From contig JAZHRO010000012.1 in the NCBI GenBank assembly GCA_037157565.1, positions 62,053,501 to 62,117,500 on the forward strand: 64,000 nt of DNA. Direction: 5' to 3'. This DNA is from Thalassia testudinum. Taxonomy: Eukaryota > Streptophyta > Magnoliopsida > Alismatales > Hydrocharitaceae. The translations under genes were made by a program, and so were the position numbers. The notes under the pieces are model-generated. The model was not told where the DNA came from. It saw only the letters and a program-made list of their open reading frames with translations, and searched no databases. Of the stretch, positions 35,467 through 47,957 are shown in pieces (the stretch's first letter is position 1; every line of letters starts with the position of its first letter).

Positions 35467-36743
35467 ATACCTTATTCATTATAATCAATATTTCAATCAT
35501 GAACAAATGCAATCATCTGTAATTCGGACAAACTGGAGGGATATTCATGCAAATCTAATTGAATATAATAATAAGATAAATAATTGAATTGGAAGTTGCA
35601 ATGGCATTCACATGTAATTTTTAATTAAAATCAAAATATAGCACTTGCTCTCGAGTCTGGCCACGGCTGCAGGAGGTGCTAATCGGCGACATGGATGGCC
35701 GTGGAGGATCTCTGGAGTAAGGGTGTTGCTTTGGTGGTGATGGAGCTGCCGATGGTCACAGGAGGCGGCCGGTCGAAGGAGGGCGACAGTCGACGATGAT
35801 GGCAGGAGGAGCTCACATGCATTGTGGAGTGCAGCTGGTGGGCGTACGGAGGTCATGGCGTGAGACGAGGAGGACGGCAAGGTTGACAGTGAGTTTGGTC
35901 GCGTGTAGGGGTCGTATGAAGCGAGGAGGCAGCTGCAACTTTGGGTTTCTTCGTAGTTGCAGGGTGGGTGGTTGGACAAAGAGGAAGAAGAAGAAAATGA
36001 AGAGGAAGGAGTGTGGTTGGCATGGTGGATGTGGAAGGGCAGGAGGAACGGCGGTGAGGAGTTGGTGGTGGTGATGGTGGTTGTGGTGGCGCTGCGCGCG
36101 CGCGAGGATGATGGTGTGATGGTGCGCATGCAAGGGTGCGCAAGGGGCTTGTGGTACGCAATGGATGTGGCGGTGCGTGGGAGGTGCGGTAGCGTGGAGA
36201 AGATGCTGCGAGTTTGGGTGCTTTGCAATTGGTTGAAGGGGAGGAAGAAGCGGATGAAGATGAAAGGCAGGGGGAGAGTGGACATGGTGGTGCTCTATGT
36301 CACTGAGCACCACCGCGTTGAGGCGAGTGGAGGAGAGGTGAGGCCGGCATCGATCCACAGTGCAGGCTTAGGTTCACCGTGAAAGGCAGGAGCACCCGGT
36401 CGTCTTTTCTTCATGGTGGAGCCTCCTCTTTAACCCAACACGCGAGCATCTTCTTTAACAGATGTTCCCCAACTTTCCCTCATTTGGTTCGTGCGAGATC
36501 TCCTCCAACAGCTCTTCGCGATGAGATGTTGCTGTTGATAGGTTGCGAAATGCACGACTCAACTGCAGGCGGAGGAGATGGTGAAAGTTTGCACTAATAA
36601 CCCTACATAAATATATATGTATCAAATTTTACCACAGTATTCTCTAATTAATATAAACTAACACTTAGATCTAATTGCAATCTAATGAGGCATGTTTTAA
36701 ATATACTTAGGCTAATTAAGTGTCTAATAAATTGGACTCATCA
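35467..36743 (-). repeat. E4 3' LTR, part
   Basis: It matches 54425-55666 of the 5' LTR closely. It starts on the minus strand with TGATGAGTCC beside the polypurine tract. It ends at ATACC, where E2 was inserted; the last 350 bp or so should lie left of the window. No coding is inferred, although His/Pro-rich shadow frames exist. Confidence 0.85.
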
Positions 36744-36757
36744 AATACCCCCATGCC
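36744..36757 (-). promoter_or_regulatory. E4 3' polypurine tract
   Basis: On the minus strand AGGCATGGGGGTAT adjoins the LTR start TGATGAG. It is the counterpart of the tracts in E1, E3 and E5. Confidence 0.75.
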
Positions 36758-38460
36758 TTAAGTTTTTCTAGTCCCAAGCAAAAGTGAAAAACAATGTAAG
36801 GAACCAAAAGATTTCTTCTTTTATTATTCCAAAAATTTAGAGATCCAGACAAATGCGAAGTAATAGTAGCCTAGGTAATGGATCTAAGTGAAAGGCCAAC
36901 TTACATTTAAAGTTCGAACTTATCCCTTAATAAAATTCTATAGGGATAGGGAACTACTTCCCCCGAGGATAAAGTAGAAAATGTTTTATAATTTGACCCC
37001 GGCTTTTTGGCTTAGGTAGGAGATATTAAGCTGAATGGATTTATATCTGGTGGCTCACACTCATCCGGTGCTACATGTAGCACTCATCTGGTGTTCATGT
37101 AGTCCAGTACTGCAGACTCTAGATCTCCATACTATTAAACAAGTCAACCCAGAGAGAGGCTAAAAACTATGCTCTCTTTGCATTCCTTTGTGCTAACTCA
37201 CTCTCTCTTTTTGTTTTCTCTTTCTTTTGCTGAGATCACATATCTTACCAGATTTTGTAAATGTATTCCCTGTTTGGTGGTCTTACATGGCTTACACACT
37301 TCAAGTAAAGTCCTAATAATCTTACAACTAAGTTAGAAGTCTTCAGCCAGTATTCGGACGATCAGAAATACTGAAAAGTAGGTATGAGTCATATTTGGTG
37401 GATCGCAATAGGTGTTTTTATTGCTTTAATAATATGGACACCTGATAAGATTGACACCTAAGACAGCTATAACTCGAACATTTTTTTCTTTTTTTTTCCT
37501 TTTTTTATATCTATATATATTTCCCTTTTTTTATTTTTTTTATATATATCTATATATTTCTCTTTTTTTTTTTATAACTCAACACAACACGATGAAGACT
37601 TTTATTCAGAGGCATTATTAGGGATGATGATGGTCAAGAGGATATTGTGTGGGTTATTTGGTGGAAGTGCCTACTCTCGGCACCGGGAAAGAATGGATAA
37701 GGCAATCATATTTTTTACCTTTGACACTATTATCCTCTTTCAGCCTAGGACTCTATGAAGGATGGTCATAACCATCCACCATAGTCATAGTTTTAGTAGG
37801 ATTCACTCTCTGTGTATCTGCCTTATTTGGTGACTTTCAAGACTTCACACACTATTTGCACATAGGAACAGAGAGCGAAAACTATGTCTAACTCTGAGGT
37901 ATCATTATCTAATTATCAAGAACTTAAGAATCCTTGCATTAGACTTAGAGCACCAGTAGTCTCTCTACTTCTCCTCATAAATATTAGGTGGATCTAATAG
38001 AAAATAGTTTGCATGTCTCCCTATTAACTGTCTAAGGGTTCAACAGACTCAAAATGCTTATTGATTTTCTTCAAAGATCTATGACCCAATCTACATGCAA
38101 GTGAAGTAAATGTATTGGATTTTAAACTTAAGAAACAAAAGAAGGAAATCCTCAATGACACCTCCTTAATAAAATTTTTTTGCTAGGGACTAACCAATTC
38201 AGCTTAAGAAAATAAAAGAGTTTTTTTTTTTTACTAATGCACTATCCTAAATGCATGTAAATATTTATAAATGCTATAAACACCCTCAGGTTATACCCCC
38301 CCATGCCTAAGATTGACAATGTCCTCATTGGAAAAATAGAGACATAGAAGAATATCACCTGAGGAGGAGAATGGGAGGAGCTAAGGCTCCTCAAGCCGAA
38401 GTGCATCCACACCTTAATCCTCTGAAATAGTAACATAAGGTTTAAGTCATTAGCCATTTA
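36758..38460 (-). other. E4 noncoding region between pol and polypurine tract
   Basis: No env-like frame is present. It includes T-rich and TATATA-rich stretches (37480-37575), two similar copies of a CTCATCYGGTG phrase at about 37061 and 37085, and an internal polypurine-like tract (minus strand GGCATGGGGGGG) at 38295-38308, preceded by GAGGACATTG. Confidence 0.55.
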
Positions 38461-40395
38461 CCTTGAAGCTTGCACCAAAAGTAGGGTTCCGAATTTCTAC
38501 TACTCCATGAGGGAAGGTACTGATAACAACGTACGACCCATCCCAACAAGACTTAAGCTTTCCTGGAAATAATTTAAGTCTGGAATTGAAAAGCTAGATC
38601 CACTAGTTGAGCTCAAAGGTCTTTCTAATGATGTGCATATCATGGAAGACCTTTGTACGTTGCTTGTAAGCTTGAGAAGTTTCATAGGTTTCATTACGAA
38701 GCTCCTCAAGCTCACTTAACTCCAGCCTACGTGCCTTTCCCACTTTATCCAGATTTAGGTTAACCTTTTTAATTGCCCAATAGGCTTTGTGTTGGATTTC
38801 AACAGGAAGGTGGCACGCCTTTCGATAGACAAGAGGGAAAGGAGACATGGACATGCCCAAGGGAGTCTTATACGCGATTCTGTAGGCCTAAAGAGCATCA
38901 TTTAGTTTTTTAGACCAATCCTTACGGTCGGGCCTGACAGTTTTTTCTAAAATTTGTTTAATCTCCCTATTAGACACTTCAACTTGTCCACTCGTTTGGG
39001 GATAGTAAGGTGTGGCTATTATGTGGTTGACTCCCAAATTTTGGAGTAATCTTGTGAAGTGCATGCTCTTGAAGTGAGGTCCTCCATCAGTTATGATCGT
39101 CCTTAGGCACCCGTACCGGGAAATGATATTAGCCTTAACAGAATCCAAGACCACGGAATGGTCATTGGTTCGCATGGGTATGGCTTCTATCCATTTCGAT
39201 ACATAGTCCACAGCCACAAGGATGTATTCATATCCGAAGGACACAGGAAAGGGACCCATGAAGTTGATGCCCCAAATGTCAAAGATCTCAACTGGGAGAA
39301 TAGGTTGCCAGGGCATCTCATCCCTTTTTCCGATGGTCCCGTCTACTGGCAACGTAGACATGCGCCTACATATTTATGTGCATCTCAGAATAATGTGGGC
39401 CACCAAAAGCCAGACTGAAGAATCTTATGGGCAGTCTTTTTTCCACTAAAATGTCCTCCACAGTGGAGGTCATGGAAGAAACTTAGAACACTCCTTTGTT
39501 CTTCGTCAGGGACGCAACGGCGGAAAAGCTGGTCAGGGCCTATTCTAAATAGCTCAAGTTCTTCCCAGTGATAAAATTTAGTGTCAGCAAGAAACCTATC
39601 TTGCTTCTGCTTGTCCCAAGTACTGGGGGTAATGTCCATGACCAAATAGTTCACTATGTCAGCAAACCAAGGAGTTTTGGCCTCCACGTTCATTAGAGAC
39701 TCATCAGGAAAAGTCTCTTAAATAACGCCAACCGAGGTTGATGCCTCAATAGGGATCCTAGATAGAAGATCTGCTACCACATTCTCAACTCCTTTCTTGT
39801 CTTTAATTTCCAGGTCAAACTCCTGGAGTAGTAGAATCCAATGAATTAAGCGAGGTTTGGTGTCCTTTTTAGCAAGAAGATGCTTTAAAGCAGAATGATC
39901 AGTGAATACCACAACCTTGGATCCCAAAAGATAAGACCAAAATTTTTCCAAAGCAAATACTACAACAAGAAGTTCCTTTTCAATGATTGTGTAGTTTTGC
40001 TAAGGATTCGTAAGGGTCTTGCTGGCATAATGCAACACATGAGGTTTGCCATCAACCCTTTGACCTAAGATTACTCCCACTGCGAAATCAGATGCATTGC
40101 ATATTAGCTCAAATGGGAGGGTCCAATCTGGTGCTTGGAGAATCGGTGCGGTAATAAGGACTTTCTTTAAGACTTGGAAAGCCTCGTCACATCTATCATC
40201 AAAATCGAAGGAAACATCCTTCGCTAACAGGTTGCAGAGTGACTTAGAGATTTTATTGAAATCTCTAATGAAATGCCTATAGAACCCCGCATGGCCAAGG
40301 AAAGATCTAACCTGATGAGCATTGGTGGGCGATGGAATCTTAGAGATGGAATCAATTTTTGCGGTATCCACCTCTAATCCTCTAAAAGACACCAC
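38461..40395 (-). pseudogene. E4 RT connection, RNase H and integrase
   Basis: From 40395 downward: VVSFRGLEVD, SFLGHAGFYRHFIRDF, RNase H CNASDFAVGVILG (the usual catalytic Asp of CDASD is Asn), a VVADLLSRI tail, the integrase zinc region ([10 protein letters not shown]) and GINFMGPF. In the last block the first catalytic Asp is Asn (AAC, 39261-39263). The second Asp (ITDGG) and the Glu (VEVSNREI) remain. The frame reaches KVFHDMHIIRKTFELN without the stop seen in E3 and E5, then decays through the GPF/Y region. Frameshifts and stops occur near 39370, 38885 and 38605. Confidence 0.82.
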
Positions 40396-40982
40396 ACCCT
40401 AAAAATTCTTGCTTTAAAACCCTGTTTTGTAGAAGCACACACCTTGAAAAGTGAAAAATTAAGAGGCACCACCCCAATCAACGCCTCATCACATTACCCT
40501 AAGCACAAGCACTATCCTAACCCGTTAAAACTGAGTAGACGTGCCCTAGGCAGGACTGAGTTAAGTCTCAAAAGGTGAGGTTTTGTTCGCTAGGCACTTG
40601 GCTTTCATTCCCTTGGTAGAATCTGGTGGCTAGGCTGCGGGGCAGTGTCAAACGACCGCGGTTGTGGGGTCTATGGAACCGGAGGCGTAAGCCAAAGGAA
40701 GAACCTTCCCTGCAATCCCCTCGTAATCAACCTGGCCAGATTAGCCTTGAGAAGGGAAGTCCAGTGCTTACGGACTTAATCACCCTTTGTGAGATTTCTA
40801 GGTCTCCTAAGGAATACACCATAAGGATTAGGCTTGCGTGCTTGATTGAAATACATTTCTCGCATCTGTCGCCCTCCGCATCCCCTCCAGTTCTTCTCTA
40901 GTGTATGCACGGGAGGCGCTCACTGCATCCCGAATTGTGTGTTTTGGGGCAGGAATCTAGGCGACGTAACTCTGTTGAAAAC
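40396..40982 (+). other. E5 leader upstream of gag
   Basis: This is noncoding leader. A stretch with TTAAGAGGCACC (about 40464) resembles the E4 leader at about 53140 on the minus strand. There is no LTR sequence, no primer site and no convincing reading frame. The frame of gag is open from 40905, but MAEP at 40983 matches the E4 gag start MAEERP. Confidence 0.6.
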
Positions 40983-43900
40983 ATGGCTGAACCTAGGGTA
41001 GATGAGGCTGAAGATCAACCCCCACCAGATGCTATGGCTGTCGTCCAGGCTCAAATCAATGCTAACCATCAGCTTCAGCAACGACAAATCCACACCATCA
41101 TGCAAGCCATAATACGGTTACAGAACCCGCAAGAACAACCACCACCTTTCAATGACATACCAGGACAACCACCACTTGATTTACCACCGTTTCAGAACCA
41201 GCCAAGACCCCTCCGTGATTTCTATAACCCTTCTGCCATTAGAGTCGAGCCACACCTTAGGATCCCCGAAGGGGGAGACGATTTTGAGCTAAAACCTAAT
41301 GTATTAAGTCTAATCCAGAGCCACTTTCATGGAAGCTCAAATGAAGACCCCTTTCAGCACCTAGAAGATCTCGACCGCATAGCAAGAACAGTAAAACCTA
41401 GGAACATTAGCCTTGATATTGTTCTAATCAAGATGTTCCCTTTCTCATTAAGAGACAAGGCTTCTCATTGGCTTAGAACCCTAGGTAGACCCATCACCAC
41501 CTGGGAGGAACTGAGGCATGCATTTTTAAAGAAATTCTTCCCCATAGGAAAGACCAATGCCCTCAGAAGAGCTATCACTACCTTCACACTCCAGGGTGGG
41601 GAACAATTTCATGAGGCGTGGGAAAGATTCAATGAACTTTTGAGGAAATGCCCACACCACGAAGTTCCAAGGTGGCAATTAGCCCAGATCTTCTACCACG
41701 GTCTGGATAGCAACCTACGAAACTTCGTCGATGCCTCATGCGGGGGAAACTTCCTAAACAAAGACGAGGAGAGCGCGTTTGAGCTCTTTGAGTCTATGAG
41801 CGAGAATTCGCTCAACAATGCCTCCATGAACCAGTTTAACAGATCCAGTCAACCCCGTGGTGGGATTTATGAGGTACAAGCAAATTCTGGAATGGTTGAC
41901 ATGGACATTATTGCCAAAAAGTTGGATCGAGTGGAATTGGTGGACAAGAAGATTGATGAGCTTCTAAACCAGACCAGGAACCCCTTGCAGACTTTCACCC
42001 TAGCAAAAGGAGCACATAATGTTGACCTGGTCCAACCCTTCGCCCAACTAAACCTGGAACAACCCCCAACCATGTTCCAAGGAGGGACCTTTGCTCCCTC
42101 GACCCTTGATTACTCCCTTCCTTCTTCATCAACATCGGCTATTCTAGAAGATGTGCAAGCCGTCCAAGGATATGCAAAACCTGACCCTTTCTCCAACACT
42201 TACAACACCGGCTGGCGTAATCACCCCAACTTTGGTTGGACAAACCAGAAACTACCGCAATTCCAAAACCAGCCCAGGCCAAACCAACAGCCACACTTGC
42301 CCCCCTATCAGCAAGGACCACCAGTTAGACCCCAATATAACCAAAATAGGGTGGCCCCTCCCCCACAAAACCAAATGGACACCCTAATAAAGATGATGGC
42401 TGACATGAACCAAAAACATCAGGAAGAAATGGCCTTGGTAAAGGGACAGTTAAGCCAACTCTTGGACTGTAAACAGCAAGGATCTCTACCTTCCCAACCA
42501 CAACCAAACCCGCGAAACATAATTAACAGAGGCCCCAATTCGCAAGGGTTCCAAGGCAACCCCGGGCAGGCTCATATGGTCCAACCGGCTCCACAAACAC
42601 CTCCTGGGTTTGGCGCCTCTTCATCCTCATCTTCTCAAGGATCACCCCATGGCCCCAATGCCTCTGCGAATGCGGTGACCTTGAGAAGCGGCACCAAAAC
42701 CCAGGATCCCAAATGGCCGACTCTCCCCGAGACTTTACCCGACTTAGAAGAAGCACCAACCAAGGACCCAAACATGGAACCAATCCAGACACCCTATCCT
42801 GAGGCCTTGGAAACAATCAAGAGAAAAAAGAATACTGTGGAAACTGAGGAGCTGATGGAAATTTTTAAACAAGTACAGATTAATATTCCGCTTCTAGAAG
42901 CTGTCAAACACATCCCCGCTTACGCCAAGTTCTTAAAGGATGCCTGTACACCCAAGCGTAAGACGAGACCTCAAGCACCTAGGAAGGTTGTACTCTCTGA
43001 GCAAGCCAGTTCCGTGATATCAAGCAACCTTCCACTCAAACGAACTGACCCAGGAGCACCCCTGATTTCCTGCAACATCGGGGACATGACATTTGATAGA
43101 GCGCTCCTGGACCTAGGTGCTTCTATCAACCTAATTCCCACAACCTTGTACCACCAATTTGGTTTTGGGGAGCTGGCACCAACCCCTGTCACCATCCAGC
43201 TGGCGGATAGATCAGTGAAAACCCCGAAGGGGGTTGTCGAGGACGTGATTGTACGGGTCAAGGACTTCTATTTCCCAGTCGACTTTTTGGTGCTCGACAT
43301 GGAAGTCCCTGAAAAATTACAGAACGCACCCATAATCTTAGGCAGACCTTTCTTAGCCACGGCTAAAGCAAACATCGATTGCGACACGGGATGTATGGAA
43401 ATCGCCTTCGGAGACAGGAAAATGCAATTAGATATCTTCCGGGCAACAAAGTCTTTTGATTGTGATTACATTGAGGAACATGATCCCGTGGAAACTTTAA
43501 TCGAGGAATGCCTTACCCTCAATTCTGTCTCAGACCACCAAACCCGTAGTTCTGACTCGCCACCATCATTACCTGTGGACCTCTGTAAGGCTGAGTATCA
43601 TCACATGATACCATTTGAAGAAATCAATGTTGATCAACTACCGCCCTTTCCATTCCCATCGACTGTGGTCCCACCCGCACCTGAACTTAAACCATTGCCC
43701 GAGAATCTCAAGTACGTCTTCTTGGGACCTGGCCAGACCTTCCCAGTGATTATTAATTCCCATCTAACCAAGGATCAGGAACTAAGGTTGACTGCAACTC
43801 TTTCAGAACATCGGGCCGCCATTGGTTGGACCATCTCAGATCTAAGAGGAATTAGCCCCACCTATTGCACCCACAAGATTTACCTGGAAGACAGGGCCCG

Positions 43901-46322
43901 ACCTTCCCGCCAGATGCAGAGACGGTTAAACCCTAACATGCGGGAGGTCGTTAAAAAAGAAATTATCAAGTGGCTCGACGCCGACATCATCTACCCTATC
44001 TCTGATAGCCCCTGGGTGAGCCCCACTCAAGTGGTTCCAAAGAAGGCTGGGCTCACCGTTGTCACTAATGATCATGGCGAATCCATTCCCACCCGCACCA
44101 CCACCGCATGGCGGGTGTGTATTGATTATAGGAAGCTTAACGAAGCCACTAAGAAGGACCACTTCCCCTTGCCATTCATTGACCAAATCCTTGAAAGATT
44201 GGCAGGGCAGAAGTATTTTTGCTTCCTGGATGGATATTCAGGATATAACCAAGTCGCAATTGCTCCGGAAGATCAGGAAAAGACCACATTCACTTGCCCG
44301 TATGGCACATTTGCATTCCGTCGAATGCCGTTCGGGTTATGCAACGCACCCGCAACCTTCCAGCGTTGCATGCTAGCCATTTTTTCAGAAATGGTGGGTG
44401 AATACTTGGAGGTCTTTATGGATGATTTCTCTGTATTCGGGAATTCATTCGACCATTGTTTGAGCAACTTGGAGAAAATCCTGAAACGATGTATCGAGGT
44501 TAACTTGGTGTTAAGTTGGGAAAAGAGCCATTTTATGGTTCAGGAAGGAATTGTCCTCGGACACATCGTTTCGCATAAGGGCATCGAGGTAGATCGAGCT
44601 AAGGTTGATTTAATTTCCAAACTTCCTCCACCTAGTTCGGTCCGACAGATTTGCTCTTTTCTAGGACATGTTGGCTTCTACCGAAGGTTCATCAAAGACT
44701 TTTCCAAACTTTCCAAACCCTTGACCGACCTTCTAGCCAACGACGCAACTTTCCACATGTCTCCTGATTGCACCCAGGCTTATCATACCCTCCGGGACTT
44801 AGTCTCCACCGCACCGGTACTTCAACCCCCAGACTGGTCCCAGGGTTTTGAGATTATGTGTGACGCATCAGATTTTGCCATAGGCGCTGTCCTGGGACAA
44901 AGGCAAGACAAGAAGCCCGTGGTGATCTACTACGCGAGCAAAATGTTGGACGAGGCCCAGCGTAATTATACGGTCACAGAAAAAGAGTTGCTTGCTGTAG
45001 TCTTTGGACTGGAAAAATTCCGATCATACTTGCTAGGATCCCACGTGACTATCTACACCGACCATTCAGCCATCCGGCACCTGTTGGCCAAAAAGGATGC
45101 AAAACCCAGGCTCATCAGATGGATCCTGCTTTTGCAGGAATTTGACCTAGAAATCCAAGACAAGGCCGGATCGAAAAATGTGGTGGCTGACCACCTGTCA
45201 AGACTTCATCCAGACCACATTGGACCCTCCCTACCTCTATCTGATACCTTCCCTGATGAACACATCCTAGCCGTGCAAGACAAGAAAATGCCATGGTATG
45301 CTGACTATGTCAACTACCTGGTTATAGGACAAACCCCGCACAGCTGGTCCAAACAGCAACGGGACAGGTTCTTGGCTGAGGCCAAGCACTATTTCTGGGA
45401 TGATCCCATGCTGTTTCGCCTCTGTGCTGATCAGATCATCAGGAGGTGCCTCCCCGAAGACGAGGTTCAGAGTGTGCTTTCCTTTTGTCATGACCAAGCA
45501 TGTGGCGGCCATTTCTCTGGCAAGAAAACAGCTGCAAAAGTTTTGCAGTCTGGATTTTATTGGCCGTCCCTATTCAAGGATGCACACATCTTTGCCAAGA
45601 CTTGCTCACGATGCCAAACACTAGGGACAATGACCAAAAAAGATATGATGCCCCTTCAGCCCATTTTGATTGTCGAAATTTTCGACGTTTGGGGTATCAA
45701 TTTTATGGGCCCCTTTCCACCATCCAACGGCTTCGAGTATATCTTGGTCTCGGTAGACTATGTTTCCAAATGGATTGAAGCCGTCGCCACCCGACGATGC
45801 GATCACAAGACGGTCATGGACTTTGTAAAGAAGAACATCTTTTCCCATTTTGGAATACCCAAGGCCATGATCAGTGATGGTGGAAGCCATTTTATCCATT
45901 CCCAGTTCCGTGCCCTACTTAGAAAATACGGGGTAAACCACCGCATTGCCACCCCGTATCATCCACAAACAAATGGGCAGACTGAGGTCTCAAACAGACA
46001 AATCAAGAACATTTTACAGAAGACTGTGAGACCTGACAGGAAAGACTGGTCCACACAACTTGATGATGCCCTATGGGCATACAGGACCGCTTTTAAGACC
46101 CCGATAGGCATGTCACCTTACCGCTTGGTCTTTGGCAAAGCTTGCCATCTCCCTGTCGAATTGGAACACCGGGCTTACTGGGCTGTTAAGCAATGTAACA
46201 TGGATCCCCAGCTAGCTGGTGCGCAAAGGACTCTTCAATTATCTGAGCTTGAAGAAATTCGTCGGGACGCCTTTGACAATAGTCGGCTATATAAGGAGAA
46301 AATGAAAGCCGTCCACGACTGA
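40983..46322 (+). CDS. E5 Gag-Pol polyprotein, Athila-like
   Basis: It is one uninterrupted frame of 1779 codons before TGA (46320-46322). Gag carries [13 protein letters not shown] (from 41466) and [21 protein letters not shown] Pro/Gln-rich stretch follows. Protease has [12 protein letters not shown] (catalytic Asp at 43110-43112). RT has VCIDYRKLN and FMDD (44421-44426). RNase H has [13 protein letters not shown] (44862). Integrase has an HHCC-like zinc region, Asp at 45876-45878 and Glu at 45984-45986, spaced 35 apart. The first integrase Asp is replaced by Asn (45699-45701), which should abolish strand transfer. ATG 40983 is chosen by similarity to E4; an in-frame ATG at 40905 would add 26 residues. 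Athila assignment rests on these motifs; there is no env-like frame. Confidence 0.9.
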   Translation: MAEPRVDEAEDQPPPDAMAVVQAQINANHQLQQRQIHTIMQAIIRLQNPQEQPPPFNDIPGQPPLDLPPFQNQPRPLRDFYNPSAIRVEPHLRIPEGGDDFELKPNVLSLIQSHFHGSSNEDPFQHLEDLDRIARTVKPRNISLDIVLIKMFPFSLRDKASHWLRTLGRPITTWEELRHAFLKKFFPIGKTNALRRAITTFTLQGGEQFHEAWERFNELLRKCPHHEVPRWQLAQIFYHGLDSNLRNFVDASCGGNFLNKDEESAFELFESMSENSLNNASMNQFNRSSQPRGGIYEVQANSGMVDMDIIAKKLDRVELVDKKIDELLNQTRNPLQTFTLAKGAHNVDLVQPFAQLNLEQPPTMFQGGTFAPSTLDYSLPSSSTSAILEDVQAVQGYAKPDPFSNTYNTGWRNHPNFGWTNQKLPQFQNQPRPNQQPHLPPYQQGPPVRPQYNQNRVAPPPQNQMDTLIKMMADMNQKHQEEMALVKGQLSQLLDCKQQGSLPSQPQPNPRNIINRGPNSQGFQGNPGQAHMVQPAPQTPPGFGASSSSSSQGSPHGPNASANAVTLRSGTKTQDPKWPTLPETLPDLEEAPTKDPNMEPIQTPYPEALETIKRKKNTVETEELMEIFKQVQINIPLLEAVKHIPAYAKFLKDACTPKRKTRPQAPRKVVLSEQASSVISSNLPLKRTDPGAPLISCNIGDMTFDRALLDLGASINLIPTTLYHQFGFGELAPTPVTIQLADRSVKTPKGVVEDVIVRVKDFYFPVDFLVLDMEVPEKLQNAPIILGRPFLATAKANIDCDTGCMEIAFGDRKMQLDIFRATKSFDCDYIEEHDPVETLIEECLTLNSVSDHQTRSSDSPPSLPVDLCKAEYHHMIPFEEINVDQLPPFPFPSTVVPPAPELKPLPENLKYVFLGPGQTFPVIINSHLTKDQELRLTATLSEHRAAIGWTISDLRGISPTYCTHKIYLEDRARPSRQMQRRLNPNMREVVKKEIIKWLDADIIYPISDSPWVSPTQVVPKKAGLTVVTNDHGESIPTRTTTAWRVCIDYRKLNEATKKDHFPLPFIDQILERLAGQKYFCFLDGYSGYNQVAIAPEDQEKTTFTCPYGTFAFRRMPFGLCNAPATFQRCMLAIFSEMVGEYLEVFMDDFSVFGNSFDHCLSNLEKILKRCIEVNLVLSWEKSHFMVQEGIVLGHIVSHKGIEVDRAKVDLISKLPPPSSVRQICSFLGHVGFYRRFIKDFSKLSKPLTDLLANDATFHMSPDCTQAYHTLRDLVSTAPVLQPPDWSQGFEIMCDASDFAIGAVLGQRQDKKPVVIYYASKMLDEAQRNYTVTEKELLAVVFGLEKFRSYLLGSHVTIYTDHSAIRHLLAKKDAKPRLIRWILLLQEFDLEIQDKAGSKNVVADHLSRLHPDHIGPSLPLSDTFPDEHILAVQDKKMPWYADYVNYLVIGQTPHSWSKQQRDRFLAEAKHYFWDDPMLFRLCADQIIRRCLPEDEVQSVLSFCHDQACGGHFSGKKTAAKVLQSGFYWPSLFKDAHIFAKTCSRCQTLGTMTKKDMMPLQPILIVEIFDVWGINFMGPFPPSNGFEYILVSVDYVSKWIEAVATRRCDHKTVMDFVKKNIFSHFGIPKAMISDGGSHFIHSQFRALLRKYGVNHRIATPYHPQTNGQTEVSNRQIKNILQKTVRPDRKDWSTQLDDALWAYRTAFKTPIGMSPYRLVFGKACHLPVELEHRAYWAVKQCNMDPQLAGAQRTLQLSELEEIRRDAFDNSRLYKEKMKAVHD

Positions 46323-46571
46323 CTCATTCATAGGAAAACCTTTGAGCCAAACCAACAAGTCTGGCTATTTGATGCACGCCTGAAACTCTTTCCAGGGAAA
46401 CTTAGGTCCAAATGGACAGGACCATTTCGGGTGGTCAAGCCCTATTCCAATGGGGCAGTCGAAATCGCCGATCTTAATACCGGGCACACCTTTACAGTCA
46501 ATGGTCAAAGATTGAAGCATTTCCTGGCCCAGGTACCCCCCAAGGAGAGTGTCACCCTTGTTGAGGGCTGA
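46323..46571 (+). pseudogene. E5 integrase GPF/Y module downstream of the gag-pol stop
   Basis: The same frame continues for 82 codons after the TGA, then ends at TGA 46569-46571. It contains PNQQVWLFDARLKLFP and KWTGPFRVVKPYSNGAVEI, the GPF/Y module that normally ends this kind of integrase. It has no ATG at its start. Either the stop is a recent nonsense change or it is read through. E3 has a stop at the same residue. Confidence 0.75.
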
Positions 46572-47957
46572 CACCAGGCACCGCCCAGCTGGAGGCGTTA
46601 AACTCAGCGCTTCCTGGGAGGCAACCCAGCGGATTCAGACTGATCTGGTAGTTTACGTCACTCAGGTACTATCTTTTTGAACCCTTCTGCATCCATGCAT
46701 CTGCCAATGAGGACATTGTCCAACTTAAGCATGGGGGGGATGGTAAATTGCATAATCCTGAGTTTAATTAATCAGTCTGAATGAATAAATTAATCGATTA
46801 AAAAAAAAAAAAATTTGAATTTAGGAAGAAAAACTTAGGCATTAGAAACTTGCCAATAGTGGGAAATAATACAAAAAGAACTTAAACGCTTAGACTTTTC
46901 AGGCCTTCAGGCTTAATCAGCCCTAGTGTCCATTAAAATATGGATTTAGCGGCGAATCCTTGCAACTTTAAGCTATTCTAATCCACCTAATAAATAAGGT
47001 GATAAGTATACGACTTATCAACTCATCCTCTAACTCAGGAAAACTTTGAGTCTAAGCATCTGCACACATTTCTGCACATACTCACTTCTCGGAGATTTTG
47101 ACAGAAATTGGGTAGCTAATGAACTCTCTAGGGTGGTATGGCTGGCAAGTTGTCGTGGGTAACAGCCCATTGGCAGGTTGTCCAGAACCCAGCCACAGGC
47201 CATTTCTTTTTCACTGCCTCTAGGTACATTTGAGATTAGGGAAGCCACCTACGTAAAAAAAATAATAATAATTAAAAAAAAAAAAAAAAAAGAGAAGAAG
47301 AAAAGAAAATAAACCACACTTCACCGCACAAGTATGGCTGGCAAGTGATTGTGGGTAACAGCCCATTGGTCGGTTGTCCAGAGCCCAGCTCAATAATTGC
47401 ACAAAAAAAGAAGACCAAAAACACCTAAGGAAGAAGCGGGGAAGTAGTACAAGCCGGGGAGATATACACTGGAAAATCCTTGTGTTGACCCCAAGTAAAA
47501 TGAACGCAGGGAGAAAGCTACCAATCGAACAAATACACCTTCAGGCAAAAATTTATTTTCTTTTCCGGTCACCTAGAGGCGTAGAAACTCGAAGTCTGTC
47601 TCAATTACCGTTAAGTAAGTCTATCACAACATTCACACCAAGATGCTTAGCACTTAGGGTTTTGACCGAGTTTTGGGTGGGTTGGGTAGCCGTAAAAAGT
47701 TACCAACCCACACTGAATTCTAAAAATTCTAAAAAGACATATATAGATATATACGTATACATAAGTATAGTTATATATACAAAGCAAGGATTCGGGCGAT
47801 TCGTATTTTGGCAGACACCCGGGCGCTGCTTAGTCTTTGTAGATTAAGATCTTCGTATAGTTCCTCTTATTAACAAGTAACGAAGTGCCTAAGCAATTAC
47901 TTCTTGAATTCGCCAAAGAAATAAAGGCTAGAATAAACCTTGCTAGGGACTAGCAAG
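46572..47957 (+). other. E5 noncoding region between pol and polypurine tract
   Basis: There is no env-like frame. It holds a conserved post-pol block with GGGAGGCAACCC (46581-46632), an internal polypurine-like tract (46726-46740), an A-run (46801-46813) and an A-rich run (47272-47292). Two copies of a 59-60-bp conserved segment lie at 47136-47195 and 47332-47390. A short TATA/ATAC-rich stretch is at 47740-47780. Confidence 0.65.

Noticed and set aside
46572..47957. Env-like gene expected in some Athila elements
   Set aside because: No reading frame of useful length exists between pol and the polypurine tract in E5, nor in E1, E3 or E4.
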